NCBI GenBank assembly: GCA_037953625.1
Contig: CM075654.1
Span: 48,429,001-48,493,000, forward strand
DNA from: Crotalaria pallida
Taxonomy: Eukaryota; Streptophyta; Magnoliopsida; Fabales; Fabaceae
Length of the DNA: 64,000 nucleotides
Reading direction: 5' to 3'
The notes under the pieces are model-generated. The model searched no databases. It was not told the DNA's origin and saw nothing but the letters and a program-made list of their open reading frames with translations. The translations under genes were made by a program, and so were the position numbers. Numbering within the stretch: the stretch's first letter is position 1; every line of letters starts with the position of its first letter. Of the stretch, positions 25,496-36,200 are shown one piece after another.

Positions 25496-25822
25496 AACGT
25501 AAAACTTATAAGGGAAAATCTTGAACTACTGTAGGAATCAAGGGAAATGGCCACAATTCGTATGACTACAATTCAACAACAATCTGTCAGACAATACAAT
25601 CTGAAGGTTGTTCCTCGTGCCTTTAAGGAGGGGGATTTGGTGCTAAGGAGAGCTAATGTTCATGGAAAAGAACTAACACATGGAAAGTTGGATGCTAATT
25701 GGGAAGGTCCATATCGGGTTCGAGCAAAAATCGATAATGGAGCCTATTTTCTGGAAACAATGACAGGAAAGAAAATCAAAAACCCTTGGAGTACAGCAAA
25801 ACTTCGAATCTACTACAGTTGA
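25496..25822 (+). pseudogene. Element C integrase C-terminus
   Basis: The frame 25547-25822 carries KEGDLVLRRANVHGK and GKLDANWEGPYRV, the GPY/F module at the C-terminus of Ty3/gypsy integrases, and ends in NPWSTAKLRIYYS followed by TGA. A stop lies between the TSD (25495) and the first ATG at 25547. It is the end of pol, separated from the core by 5.4 kb of LTR D. Confidence 0.9.
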
Positions 25823-26690
25823 AAAACCCCCTTTAGAGTGGAATAACATGAGAAAGCAATTTTTAGGACATATCAATTTGAATAAGGCTTTTAAGCCATT
25901 GTTATTATTAGTCGATATGAAAGCTTTCTCATTTGTAAAGAGTATGATGTTATAATGAACAAGAATTTCAGTTTACATTTGTTGTATTCTTTTATCGCCA
26001 TTAAACCCAATTAACGGTTTGAAAGTGCATAATCCATATAAACCGGTTTAACGGTGTAATGTTACTTAACCCCACCAAACCGGTTTAACGGTTGGATAGT
26101 GTAGTTAAACATTCATGGAGGACAACAAACCGGTTTAACGGTTTAACATTCCCGATCTCCACTAAACCGGTTTAACGATTATATGACAAGTACATAAAAT
26201 GCGTCACTAAACCGGTTTAACGGACTAGAAGTGTGATTAATCAGTATTCTTACGATTATACTTTAGTCTGAATTCACTTAAAGTCCAACTTAAAGTACAC
26301 CACCTATTTGGCTAGCCACCTTATAGGGAGTGAAATGAGTAAGGGGATGTCCTAAAAATCAATAAAAGTCACCACTCATGTACTGATGGTAAGACTACTG
26401 TTAGACTTTACTTAAAGGAATTTCCTTCGCTGGCTAGAAGAGGAATTATCAAATGTCTACCGAGTATGGGCACATTCGGTTACAAGACTTAAACACCTTT
26501 TTAACTGGAACAAGGTTTTTCATTCATGAAAAAGAAAGTACAAATGCTGATAAAAATAAAAGACAAGGATTAAAAGGCGATTAAAATAAAAACTGATAAA
26601 TGGCCTCATCATCATCATCACCATCATCATCATAATTTGCCTCCTCATCCCTAGCAGCCAAAGGGTTAGGACAAAATTCGTCCGCCAAAT
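25823..26690 (+). other. Element C 3' region with AAACCGGTTT repeats
   Basis: No sense gene is seen. Five copies of AAACCGGTTTAACG (variants after the palindrome) start at 26040, 26077, 26127, 26164 and 26209, spaced 37, 50, 37 and 45 bp; a sixth is at about 30086. A CAT-triplet run at 26607-26630 follows. The region separates pol from the antisense gene. Confidence 0.75.
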
Positions 26691-28754
26691 TTACTGGTAC
26701 TTGCTGCCATTAGGAAGGTAGCTGTACAACACTCCATCCTCAACTCTATGAAGGAAATGCATCCCTTTTGCTGAGAAGTTTGTGTTTAGGAAGTTGGCTT
26801 GTTCGACAGCATTCATGAAGAAGGATTGAACGGAATCAGTCCACTTTCCCTTGTACATGTCCCTTTCTGACTCCATGTCTCTCAAAGCATTCCTCAAAGT
26901 AGTGAGGGCAGCATCATGAGCCTCACTCATCTCAGTAATCCTGGATTTCAGTTTTCTAGTATATTCCTCCTCAGCTTGTGACAATTCTTGCTTAGCTTTG
27001 TTCAGCTTGGCAGTTTCGGAAGCCAATTGCTGAACCAATTCAGCCTCCCTTTTCACATGATCAGCAAGGTTGACAGCATTTTGTCTAACAAAGAGGACTT
27101 TTTCAGCATTCTCTTCCAGATATTGGATTGTGGAAGCAACTTTCAATTGTTCTTTTTTAAGGGACTTCAGTAAGCCAATAAATTCCCTACGACTCATGTT
27201 TCCTAAAAGTTGAGAAGTAGTGTCAGTAAGGAGCATCCAGCTAAAACCTTCACTCAGTTCTTCAGGCCAAATGGAAGAACTACCACCATGAGGATGAGCT
27301 GAACTTCCAGCTTCAAAGTGAGGAAATCCATCAGTATTGTCATTTCTCCTCCGCTTGGGAGTACCAGCAGGAGCAGCATCAGTACCCTCTACGGTCACCG
27401 GAGAGCGAGGAGGCCTTGGGACTGAAGATTTGCTTGTCCTCGGATGCAAGTTGCGGGGAGCATTTCCAAGGGTAGCAGCAAGCGCGGCCAAATCAGAAGG
27501 AGAAGTCATTTCAGCTGTATAAAGGAAATATGTTAAAAAGAAAGTGAGAGGAAAAGAATGCTATATAAAAATTCATAACAAATCAAATAAAGTCTCCTAC
27601 CAAAAGTTTGTTGTAAGTGATGAGGTTTGGAATCCACGATGGATTTAGTGCTTATACAGCCAAAACGATCATAAAAAGCAAGAAGAAATGAAACAGTGGA
27701 CCTTTCCACGTCAGTTAATCGGTTATCCGGTATGGCAAACTATCTGGCTGCAATGAGGGAATTTCGAGGGGGCCAGAAGAGAGGGAAATATGGATTACCC
27801 CCATGGTCAAAAAAGAAGGGCCATGTGTTTTTTGCTCCTATTATCTTGAAATACTTATCCTTAAAATCCTTCCATGTTTCAGAATAGGATTCGAATACTT
27901 TTCTTCCATTGCAGGATTTAAGAGTCACCCAAGCCCATTTCCCCTTTACTTTGCTAGACTGAAAAGGGCCAAAAAAGGAAAAGAGCACAGGAATGGTGCA
28001 TTGGAGATTGAAGTGGGAACAGAACAGATGAAAAGCTTTCAGGTAAAACCAAGCATTTGGATGAAGTTGAGAAGGAGCAAGCTCTAAATGGGTGAGCACC
28101 TGATTTTCAAAATCGGTAAAAGGGATTTGTGCACCACAAACATCAAAAAGAACGTTGTACATAAAAAAGAAGTTTTCATGAGGAGTTCCAACAGTTCAAA
28201 TTCGGTCTTGGTCATTAGGAGTCTCTATCGAATAAAAATTAGGGACAACACCGGGCCTCACCAAATTTGCTTTAAGGTGAATGTCGAAGTTTAGCCGGAT
28301 CCACAAAAACAGAAGGTCTACCTAAAGCATCTAAGTCTACCCTTTCATATCCAGCAATATTGTCAGGTGTAATAAACTCCTCAGGATTAGTCTTCGATCT
28401 CTTCTTCCCCATGGATGATTCCTGAGAAAGGTAGGAAAGGTCAGGTGAAGGAGATGGTTTATTGACTACTTCAACCTCAAAATAATATTTTATTACCCAA
28501 CTCTAGGCAAGTTCGTTTAAAAAAAGTTTTTCGGAAGTAGAAATTGAAGAACTTCCTAAGCCAGGGACTTGGTTAAAGGAGGTTCCAGTTTCAGTGGTAA
28601 AGCCTTTTGAAGGAGTAGAAGACGAGGATGAAGAATAGGGAGAAGAAGTTTGAGAAGGGTATATAACAGAAAGAGGAAGATTATCCATTGAAAAGGAACA
28701 AGAAGTTACCTGGAAGTGTATGAAGGAGGACTTGAACTGAAAAGAAGAAGGCAA
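26691..28754 (-). pseudogene. Antisense extra gene (aORF) of element C, two exons, broken
   Basis: Read on the minus strand, exon 1 runs from about 28754 (ATG; a second in-frame ATG at 28689) to 27601. A GT-AG intron (27600-27515, 86 bp) follows, and exon 2 ends at 26691. Splicing keeps one frame. Exon 1 has a Ser-rich N-terminus, a basic MGKKRSK patch, then a segment with HPNAWFYLKAF and WKDFKDKYFKI. To my memory that segment resembles the 'putative gypsy type transposon' domain (Pfam Transposase_28) of plant elements. Exon 2 has a basic RRRND patch and a long charged coiled coil (LNKAKQELSQAEEE). Defects are TAG at 28503-28505, a frameshift near 28300, TGA at 28196-28198 and TAG at 27740-27742. 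Antisense genes between pol and the 3' LTR are known from Tat elements; their function is unknown. Confidence 0.8.
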
Positions 28755-28874
28755 GAGAAGCTGAAGAAGAGCACGTTTTTCTCAAGAAGAAGAGAAGGAG
28801 ACGTTTTTCTAAAGTGTTTGAATTTTCAAAGTGAATCTTGGAGTAGGAGTGAGTTTGGAGTAAAACAAACCCCC

Positions 28875-28882
28875 TATTTATA
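28875..28882 (-). promoter_or_regulatory. TATA box of the antisense gene
   Basis: TATAAATA on the minus strand, about 190 bp upstream of the ATG at 28689 and 120 bp upstream of that at 28754. A purine-rich leader with AAGAAGA repeats follows, as expected of a plant 5' UTR. Confidence 0.6.
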
Positions 28883-29324
28883 AGCCAAGGCAAGCCCAGA
28901 ATTCGGATTCCAAGAAGAAGATACAGTGGTTTCAGCATTTATGAAGAGATGTGAAAAGACTGGCTAAAAAGTTAGTCAAGAAGGTCATACCAAATCAAAG
29001 GAGTCCTTTTGATTCCCTGTCATAAATTCAGTAAATGCAGTAATAAATCTCTTCATTTATGATAAGAGTAGATTTATGTCATTTGAAAGATGAAGCATGA
29101 GTTAGAGTGAATGATCAAAATTCAGTGCTTGTGGATACGAAACGAAATCGGAAAGCTGGTTATCAAATACCGAATTCGGAATGAGTTGCTCGGTGCGTGG
29201 AAATGACCTCGATACTCGGATGCTTGGTTGCACCTACTCGGAGCGAAACGAGGGTAGCCTAACAGTTTGTTATTTAGTTGTTCGGCAAGTGGAGGCCGAA
29301 ATGATTCGACGTCGGCCCGAACGT
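28883..29324. other. Element C 3' UTR, no gene seen
   Basis: Sequence between the antisense promoter and the minisatellite. No coding or structural motif stands out; the open frames that run through 29122-29755 on the minus strand are products of the repeat. Confidence 0.5.
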
Positions 29325-29612
29325 AACTAAGCTCTTGATGATTGTAAAGGCTGAGAATACTTGACCTCGAGCCGAGATGATTTGAACTCTTGATGGTCGT
29401 GGAGGTGATTTGACGTCGGTCCGAGATGAGTTGAACTCTTGATGGTTGTAAAGGCCGAGAATACTTGACCTCGAGTCGGGATGATTTGAACTCTTGATGG
29501 TCGTGGAAGTGATTTGACGTCGCTCCGAGATGAGTTGAACTCTTGATGGTCGTAGAGGTTGAGATGATTTGCTGTCCGTCCAAGACGATTTGAACTCTTG
29601 ATGGTCGGCCGG
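29325..29612 (+). repeat. Minisatellite in element C 3' UTR
   Basis: A unit of about 118 bp is repeated a little more than twice. It is built of two halves that both contain TTGAACTCTTGATGGT. Diagnostic strings are GAGAATACTTGACCTCGAG (29348, 29457) and GATTTGACGTCG (29405, 29511). Tandem repeats at this place, between pol and the 3' LTR, are known for Tat/Ogre elements as seeds of satellite DNA. Confidence 0.85.
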
Positions 29613-30333
29613 TGTACCTTCTCGATGGCCGACAAGAGGCCTAACTTATAATAGGTTGTCGTAAAGCGACTCACTAGGTTAGACAGGATATTGTTGAGGT
29701 ATGTGTATCCGCCAGGGTGTAAAACAAAATGAGGTCGGTTCTCATGAGCTATCAACTACATTAACGTCGAACACACCGCTTTGAATACTTGTTGGTCGGA
29801 CCTATAGATTTTTGAGCCAAAAGAGTAGCATTTCAAAATTCAAAATTTAAAATTCAAAATCCCATATTGGGAAGGAACCATGGCACGGCAGACAAGAAGA
29901 TTCTTATTGGAATTCATGAAGGTAGATAGGGAAACAAGTCTTCTCGAAGATCGTGTTGCTGTCATGACAGGGGAAAAAAGAGAAGCTTAGTAAAAGACCG
30001 ATCAACACAAAATCCAAGTGCAAAGCAGTTACGATTTAAAACGGTATACAAGTATGTGGCCTTGAGGTCCTTCATGATCCTTGAACAAACCGGTTTAACG
30101 CTAAAAAGGCCTAACAAGCTTATGAATCCATTTACCGATATAAGATTTTGAAACCCTTCGGGATACCCGTCAATCCGGGTTGCCTATAACGAGCCATTGT
30201 TTACAAGTTACTAAAACCGGTATGTCAATTAGAGTATACATCAGGAGTGATTGCCTAACCGGTTATTCGGCGTCAGTGGCACCTTCAACCCACAGAAGAT
30301 TATTCATACCAAGGTTCATAAGTATAAACCTTG

Positions 30334-30347
30334 GTCTGGGGGGCAAC
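30334..30347 (+). promoter_or_regulatory. Polypurine tract of element C
   Basis: GTCTGGGGGGCAAC lies directly before the LTR start; GGGGGG-type tracts are usual in Tat elements. Confidence 0.75.
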
Positions 30348-30994
30348 TATTATGGATCGGATCCAGAAGGATACTTTAGTAAACCGGGTTACCGGTAACA
30401 AAGGCCCAATAAGGGTCCTAGACCTCATAAAATCGGTTTACCGGTATTTGCGTCCCTTTAAGGGCCCAAATCTTCACTAGAGCGGTTTATCAGCATAAAA
30501 GGCTCCCTTCTAGCCCAATACCCCCTTGAGACCAGTTTACCGGTATGGAAGGTCCAATTAAGGACCCAAATCCTCCACTTAGCCGGATCAACAAAGAAGA
30601 AGCTTGGTGGCTGACAAACATAGAGAGGAAAGATTCCCTCTACCTCGTGATACCGATATAACAGTTACGAATAGAGGACGAGAGTTAAGCAACTTTACCT
30701 AGGATCTTCTGAACATTATGACACCAACCATAAAGTACCTGTCGTTAGCGGGAAACCAAGGAAAAGGCATCAATAGGAAGAATACGCAACGGTAAGGGGG
30801 AGCTGGGTCTATAAAGCCACAAGGGGGTAACCAAGTATGGATCCTACCCACTCACACAAACACACACCACACCCAAGCAAACGACAATAGAGTTGGTATC
30901 CTGGTAATCAGGGTGTCATTCTTCAGTCTAAAAGCAATAAGTAGAAGAATTGGACACTTGACCGCTTAGTTCAAGTATCAAAGATTCTACGACA
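30348..30994 (+). repeat. 3' LTR of element C (647 bp)
   Basis: It starts TATTATGGATCGG (a TGTT start with one change) and ends ATTCTACGACA. It is homologous to 31423-31990 at both ends and throughout. Inside are four diverged units of about 58 bp, each with a TTTACCGGTAT-like box followed by a hairpin such as GGTCC-AATTAA-GGACC (30551-30566). Confidence 0.85.
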
Positions 30995-31422
30995 GATTAA
31001 CCTCCCATTAAATGTCTCTGATGCTTCTAGAAACAATGATAGTAGTTAACGAAATGAAAACATGGACCAAAGTGATATTTTTTAATTCTTTAGGGACTAA
31101 AAGTGAATTATAATTCTTGAGGGACTAAAGTGTCACAGTCGAAAAACTTGAGGGACCAAATTGGGCCTTCACTTTTTTTTTAAAGAGTGAAGCATCACTT
31201 TGGTTTTTCATATTTTTTATTGTACTAATTTAGTCTTAATTTATAAATATTAATTTGGTTTTTTATATTTTTATATTATATCAATTTGATTTTTTAAGAT
31301 TTTCAGACGTACTAATTTGGTCTTTGAAATATGAAAATCTTGAAGGATCAAGTTGGTACGTCCGAAAATCTTGAAGAATTAAATTAGTACAATAAAAAAA
31401 TATCAAAGATTGAATTAGTATT
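30995..31422. repeat. AT-rich flank with a large imperfect inverted repeat
   Basis: After the C LTR comes about 170 bp with the dispersed 'gagggacyaaa' motif. Then an imperfect hairpin spans 31197-31420, with left arm TTTTTTATTGTACTAATTTA and the complementary right arm TAAATTAGTACAATAAAAAA. It looks like a degraded foldback element into which the 31423 LTR was inserted. Confidence 0.55.
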
Positions 31423-31990
31423 TGTTATGAACTGGATCTAGAAGGATACCTCACGAAACCGGGTTACAGGTATTGGAGGCTCTCTAAGGGCCCCAGACCT
31501 CACGAAACCGGCTTACCGGTATTGAAGATCCTTTAAGGGCCCAAGTCTTCACGAAACTGATTTATCGGCATAAAAGGCTCTCTAGGTGCCAACACCCCTT
31601 GAAACCGATTTACCGGTATATGAGGCCCATTAAGGGCCCAAATCCCCCATTTAACCAGATTAAAAAGAAGATTTGTGGCATGATGCCCACAATAAAGCTT
31701 AGGTATCCGTTTAGCATAGGATTCCCTCTTCATTATACTCGTCATTAATCACCTGTCGTTAGTGGGAATCCAGTAAAACCCATTGATGAGGAGGAAACAC
31801 AACGGTAAGGAGGTAGTGCTTATATAACCAGGTATGCATCTTACACACTCACAGTGACACACACCACACCTAAGTAAACGACAATAGAGCTGGTATCTTG
31901 GTAATCAAGGTGTCATTCTTCCATCTAAAAGCAACAAGTAGAGGAATTGGACACTTGACCGTATAATCAAGTACCAAAGATTCTACGACA
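31423..31990 (+). mobile_element. Second Tat LTR, probably a solo LTR (568 bp)
   Basis: Starts TGTTATGAACTGGATC, ends TTCTACGACA, and aligns with the C 3' LTR. No pol sequence adjoins it. Possible TSD: GTATT before, ATATT at 31996-32000 after (4 of 5, if five extra bases AAACA belong to the LTR). It has the same tandem units; the hairpin at 31624-31638 reads GGCCC-ATTAA-GGGCC where the C LTR reads GGTCC-AATTAA-GGACC. Confidence 0.75.
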
Positions 31991-32787
31991 AAACAATATT
32001 TATAAATTTTTAAGGACGAAGTTGATGTACTAAAAAAAGTCAAAAACAAAAAGGAAAATGCATGCGAGCACTTATTAAGCTTTCAAGAATTGTAAAAACA
32101 TAACACAAGTTCATGTTTCTTCTTCTCTCGAGGATATAAAATTAGAGAAAATAGTTCGTACATTGACAGTGTAAAGGTTTTTTTAGAGAAAAAGTATGCC
32201 CTAATTTTTTCGCTAGACATAGATATCAGTGAATCATTCTAGATGTGAAACAAAAATTTCTAAAAATGAAATTGAAAAAGCAAGAGCTCTTAAAAAACAT
32301 GTAAGAGCATTTGCAAAAATGATGTTTTGCTTAATTATTTTTTCAGTTTTTGAATTTTAGAGTTATTTTGTCATATATTTTTAATTTTTTTTAAAGTTTT
32401 ATTTTCGAAGTTACTTTTAGATTGGTCATATATTCCTGTTATCAATTTTGACCAAATTTTTGCTTACATGTTACATCAAAATCTTAGTAAAATGCAAAAG
32501 GTTAAGCTAAAAGAAATTTATGCTTCTATATTTTTAGTTTTTAAAAAGGGAAAAAAGATTGAAGATAAATGTTTTCTTTGCTTACATGACATTACATAAT
32601 TAACTTCTCGTGTTTAATTAGGATTTCGATATGACATATTAGCAAAATTTGATCGAAATTAATATAAAAAATATATAACAAACTCATAAATAACTTTAGA
32701 AAATCACACATTGAAAAAAAAAACATGTAATAAAACAAAACAACTCTAAAGTTATGAGTTAAGCCAATTTGTTTTCTCTACCAAGAC
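31991..32787. other. Intergenic DNA between the Tat LTR and ERD2
   Basis: AT-rich sequence with no gene, RNA gene or repeat that I can recognise. Confidence 0.5.
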
Positions 32788-32929
32788 CAGGGGTGTAAGT
32801 GGTCTAGTTATGAACTGTCTGGTCTGGTCTTTGAGAGTAAATAATGTTGAGACCGAACCGGACTATACTAAATTGAGCGGTCTGTAATATGATTCACGGA
32901 TCGGACCAGACTGGACCGTTACACCCCTG
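32788..32929. mobile_element. hAT-like MITE (142 bp) upstream of ERD2
   Basis: Terminal inverted repeats CAGGGGTGTAA and TTACACCCCTG, flanked by 8-bp duplications ACCAAGAC (32780-32787) and ACGAAGAC (32930-32937), 7 of 8 identical. CAGGGG-type ends and 8-bp TSDs are marks of the hAT superfamily. It ends about 280 bp before the ERD2 start codon, so it may affect the promoter. Confidence 0.85.
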
Positions 32930-32967
32930 ACGAAGACAAAAAGAAAAGAAATAAAATTTTTTATTTT

Positions 32968-32975
32968 TATAAAAA
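32968..32975 (+). promoter_or_regulatory. Possible TATA box of ERD2
   Basis: TATAAAAA in an AT-rich run about 240 bp before the ATG at 33211, followed by the more GC-rich, CTT-repeat-bearing presumed 5' UTR (33000-33210). Confidence 0.45.
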
Positions 32976-33210
32976 AATTGAGGCTACGGAGCAACGCCAA
33001 ATCTTTGGTAGTCTTCTTGTGCACCTCTCCTCAACAACACATTACCACCAATAGGAGAAGTGGAGAACCGCACCGTCTTAAAAAACGTTTGTCGTTGCAG
33101 CACTCACACAACAACACCACTCTCCTCCTTCTTCTTCATCTTCTTCTTCTTCACTGCAACGAAATTCGGATCGACCCATCTCCATCTTAGATCCGATCCG
33201 ATCCGTAAAA

Positions 33211-36200
33211 ATGAATATTTTCAGGTTAGCCGGTGACATGACCCATTTGGCCAGCGTCCTCGTCCTTCTCCTCAAGATCCACACCATCAAATCCTGCGCC
33301 GGTATCTTCATATCTCTTTTGTTAGTTAGTTAGTTATTCATTTCTGTGCTCTTACATTGTGTGTTATATCGGAATTGGATTTATAAATTGAAGATTTGGA
33401 TGTAGTAGTTACCTGATTCTCTCGTACCGGGTTCGTTTTAAAGAAAGTCTTGTAACGATAATAATCTCAAAATGACGAATTTAGTGTTTTAAAGATGTGT
33501 TAAAAGTTTGAAACAGAACAGAAGAGAATTATGGGTTGAAATTTTTAAAAGGGGGCATTTTGATTTCACTAATAGGGGTGGAAACAAAATGAATATGACA
33601 GAACCATTTTATTAATGATCTGTTCTTTTTAATTCCATTATGTTCTGTCTGTATGCGGAAAGCCCGAAAGTACCCTCTTTTATGTCCTTTTATCGTGGTT
33701 CGGTAATCAATTTTTTAGAGCAACATGGTACATTGAATAGTTGGACATTGAAGAATAATGACAGTTGGGCAGTAAATTAATTTGTCTGCATTCATTGTGA
33801 TGAAGCTACAACACATGTATTAGGTCTAACATCACAATATGCAATAATTTTGTCGCATTTAAGAGCGCTTTATTTTTTGAACTGGTGCATATCTAGTTAT
33901 CTTGGGTAGTGCTGTGCTGGTAGTTCATTGGCTTGCTGTAACAATCCACGATTCCATGGTACCTTACCATGCTGCTGTTGGAGGTCTTATTTAAAATTTA
34001 TAAATTAGGAAGGAGAACCTCATTGCTGTAGGATTATAAGTTGTCTTTTAAAATTTTGTAGCCCTTCTCACGGTGGTGTTAGAGAAGCTTACTGTTTGTG
34101 TCCTGGGGACTTGTTCCTTCATCATCCTGAGCTGCACGATTGCTAATTTGTCAAATAGGACTGGGGGAAATTTTGGGATCATACTCAATTCTGGTGCTAT
34201 AGGGCGTAACCTTCAAATCCCCATTGTTAGGATTGCTTTTCTCAGAAGGAGTGATTCTAGATGATACTATTATAGACCATAGACTATAGATCATAGTTTA
34301 CTGGTTTAGTGATGGATGGATTCCTCAGTATTTATTATGATTGAGTGACTTTGTCGTGCCTTTTCTTTGGATAATATCTTTTCATTCATTGGATGGAGCT
34401 ACTACCAAAATAATGTCATGGAGGCAAAGGTAAAGAAGGTTTGAAGCTGTTCACGTTTCTATTCTTTTGGAATAGGGTTACTCTTTGGTGTTCTACCCAT
34501 TATCTATTTATTGGCTCTTCTTTGTGAGGCATTCATAGGGATTGGCATGCTTTGTTGGGTAAATTTGTCACATAGATTTTAGTTTCTTCTTTTTGGTTTG
34601 TTTGTGAGGATGCTATACTCTTTCTTTTCTTCTAATAGTAATTTTTTTTTATTATGAAAAAGAAACTGTTTTCACAGATATCACTCTGGATAGAGTATGA
34701 TGAAATATACATAATTTTGTATGAGTAAGGAATCATATTTCAGCTTGAAATCTTGACCCTTTTCCTTTAAACGAAGCAAAAGTTTGGGCATGCAGCACTT
34801 GTCTTAACTCTTAAGTGTTATGAGGCTTCTTGCTTTCTAATAGAATAGATACAGCTTATCATTTCTGAGGAATGAAATTTGGTACCTGCCATAAAAAATG
34901 TCTTTGTGTCTGACAAACGCTACTGATTAACAAACTGCAATATGAGCCATTATGTTAATCTAGAATTGTGATTCTCAAACTTTAAATGCTTTTTTGGAAA
35001 TAGAATGTATGGTAAAACGAGTAATCTTTAGTTTTGTCTATCTCTCTTTGAGGAAGAAAGGGCTCCAAAGTTCCATGTTTGTAAACTTGTGATTATATAT
35101 GCACAAGTATTTGGTTATAGAAGAACGAGGAGATCTGTCTTATGTAAGTTTCACAAGACAAAGGTGGCCAAATATAATTCTATGTTCGGCTGCTGCTCGG
35201 ACTTTTGCAGATGAGTGCTGTTCATGATAGTGTAACTCAGTTACTGTTCATCTTTCTATAGTGCTACAGTAGTGTGGTAGCCAGACAGGGACAGATCCAG
35301 AAATAATTGATGGGAGAGGACTGACTTCTCTAAAAAATTATTATTTTGACTAATTTCTGCATATCTTATCTATAAGTAAATTATTATGTTGTTCAAACTA
35401 TTTTAGACAAAGCATATGATAGATTCCATGATACAAAACAAAGAATTTTCAAAAAATATTTGAGAACATCAACATGAAAAATCATAAATGTATAGAAGAG
35501 GGAGGAGCCTGGGCCCATGCTTGCCCTCCCCTCCCGGCTTCCCTGTAGCCTGAACAGCAGCTTAGCACATAACTAAAATGAATCCCTTTTGTCTTGCATG
35601 AGTAAGTATATGTTAAGGAAGAAACAAAGACTACTGTAATCTCACCAGAAGAAGGAAAACAGAGTAAAAAGTGATAAATAATAAGGAGTCATTCATTAGA
35701 GCAGTAGTCACCATTTCGTTTTTTGGCCAGTGATTGACTGATTTTGTCCTTTTTCTGTACATTTGGGTGTATCTTTTTTACTCTGACATTGGTTGCATCT
35801 TATTTATGTACAGGTGTCTCGTTGAAGACTCAAGAACTCTATGCACTTGTTTTTGCTTCTCGCTACTTGGATATATTTACTAATTATATATCCCTATATA
35901 ATACCACTATGAAGTTGATATTCTTGGGAAGCTCATTTTCTATTGTATGGTACATGAGGTACCACAAGATTGTTCGTAGGACATATGACAAAGATCAGGA
36001 TACCTTTCGCCATTATATTCTTATACTGCCCTGCCTGCTATTGGCTCTAGTTATCAATGAGAGATTCACATTTAGGGAGGTTAGTATGCAACTGCTGTTA
36101 ATTGTTGCCTGTAACTGTTGAGTAACTATTTATATATCCTTTTGGGTTTTATAAAGAGCTGATTATGCATTAAATTAACTTTCCTTTACTTCCCCAAAAC

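Larger units (their letters stand above)
16487..30994 (+). mobile_element. Element C: degraded Tat-lineage Ty3/gypsy retrotransposon (5' part outside window)
   Basis: The domain order is protease, RT, RNase H, second (archaeal-type) RNase H, integrase, then an antisense gene, a minisatellite-rich 3' UTR, a purine tract and the 3' LTR. A second RNase H and an antisense extra gene are known marks of the Tat lineage (Retand, Ogre and relatives). Gag and the 5' LTR are not in the window. The pol frame is broken by several stops and frameshifts, and solo LTR D splits the integrase. C is therefore dead and older than B and D, which are inserted in it. Confidence 0.92.

Noticed and set aside
16645..25822. 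Intact polyprotein gene of the Tat element
   Set aside because: At least one stop or frameshift lies in protease, after RT, after RNase H, in the second RNase H and in integrase, plus the 5.4-kb LTR insertion; only broken domains are annotated.
33078..33311. Minus-strand frame opposite ERD2 exon 1
   Set aside because: It is the shadow of the ERD2 5' UTR and first exon, with Glu runs from the CTT repeats.
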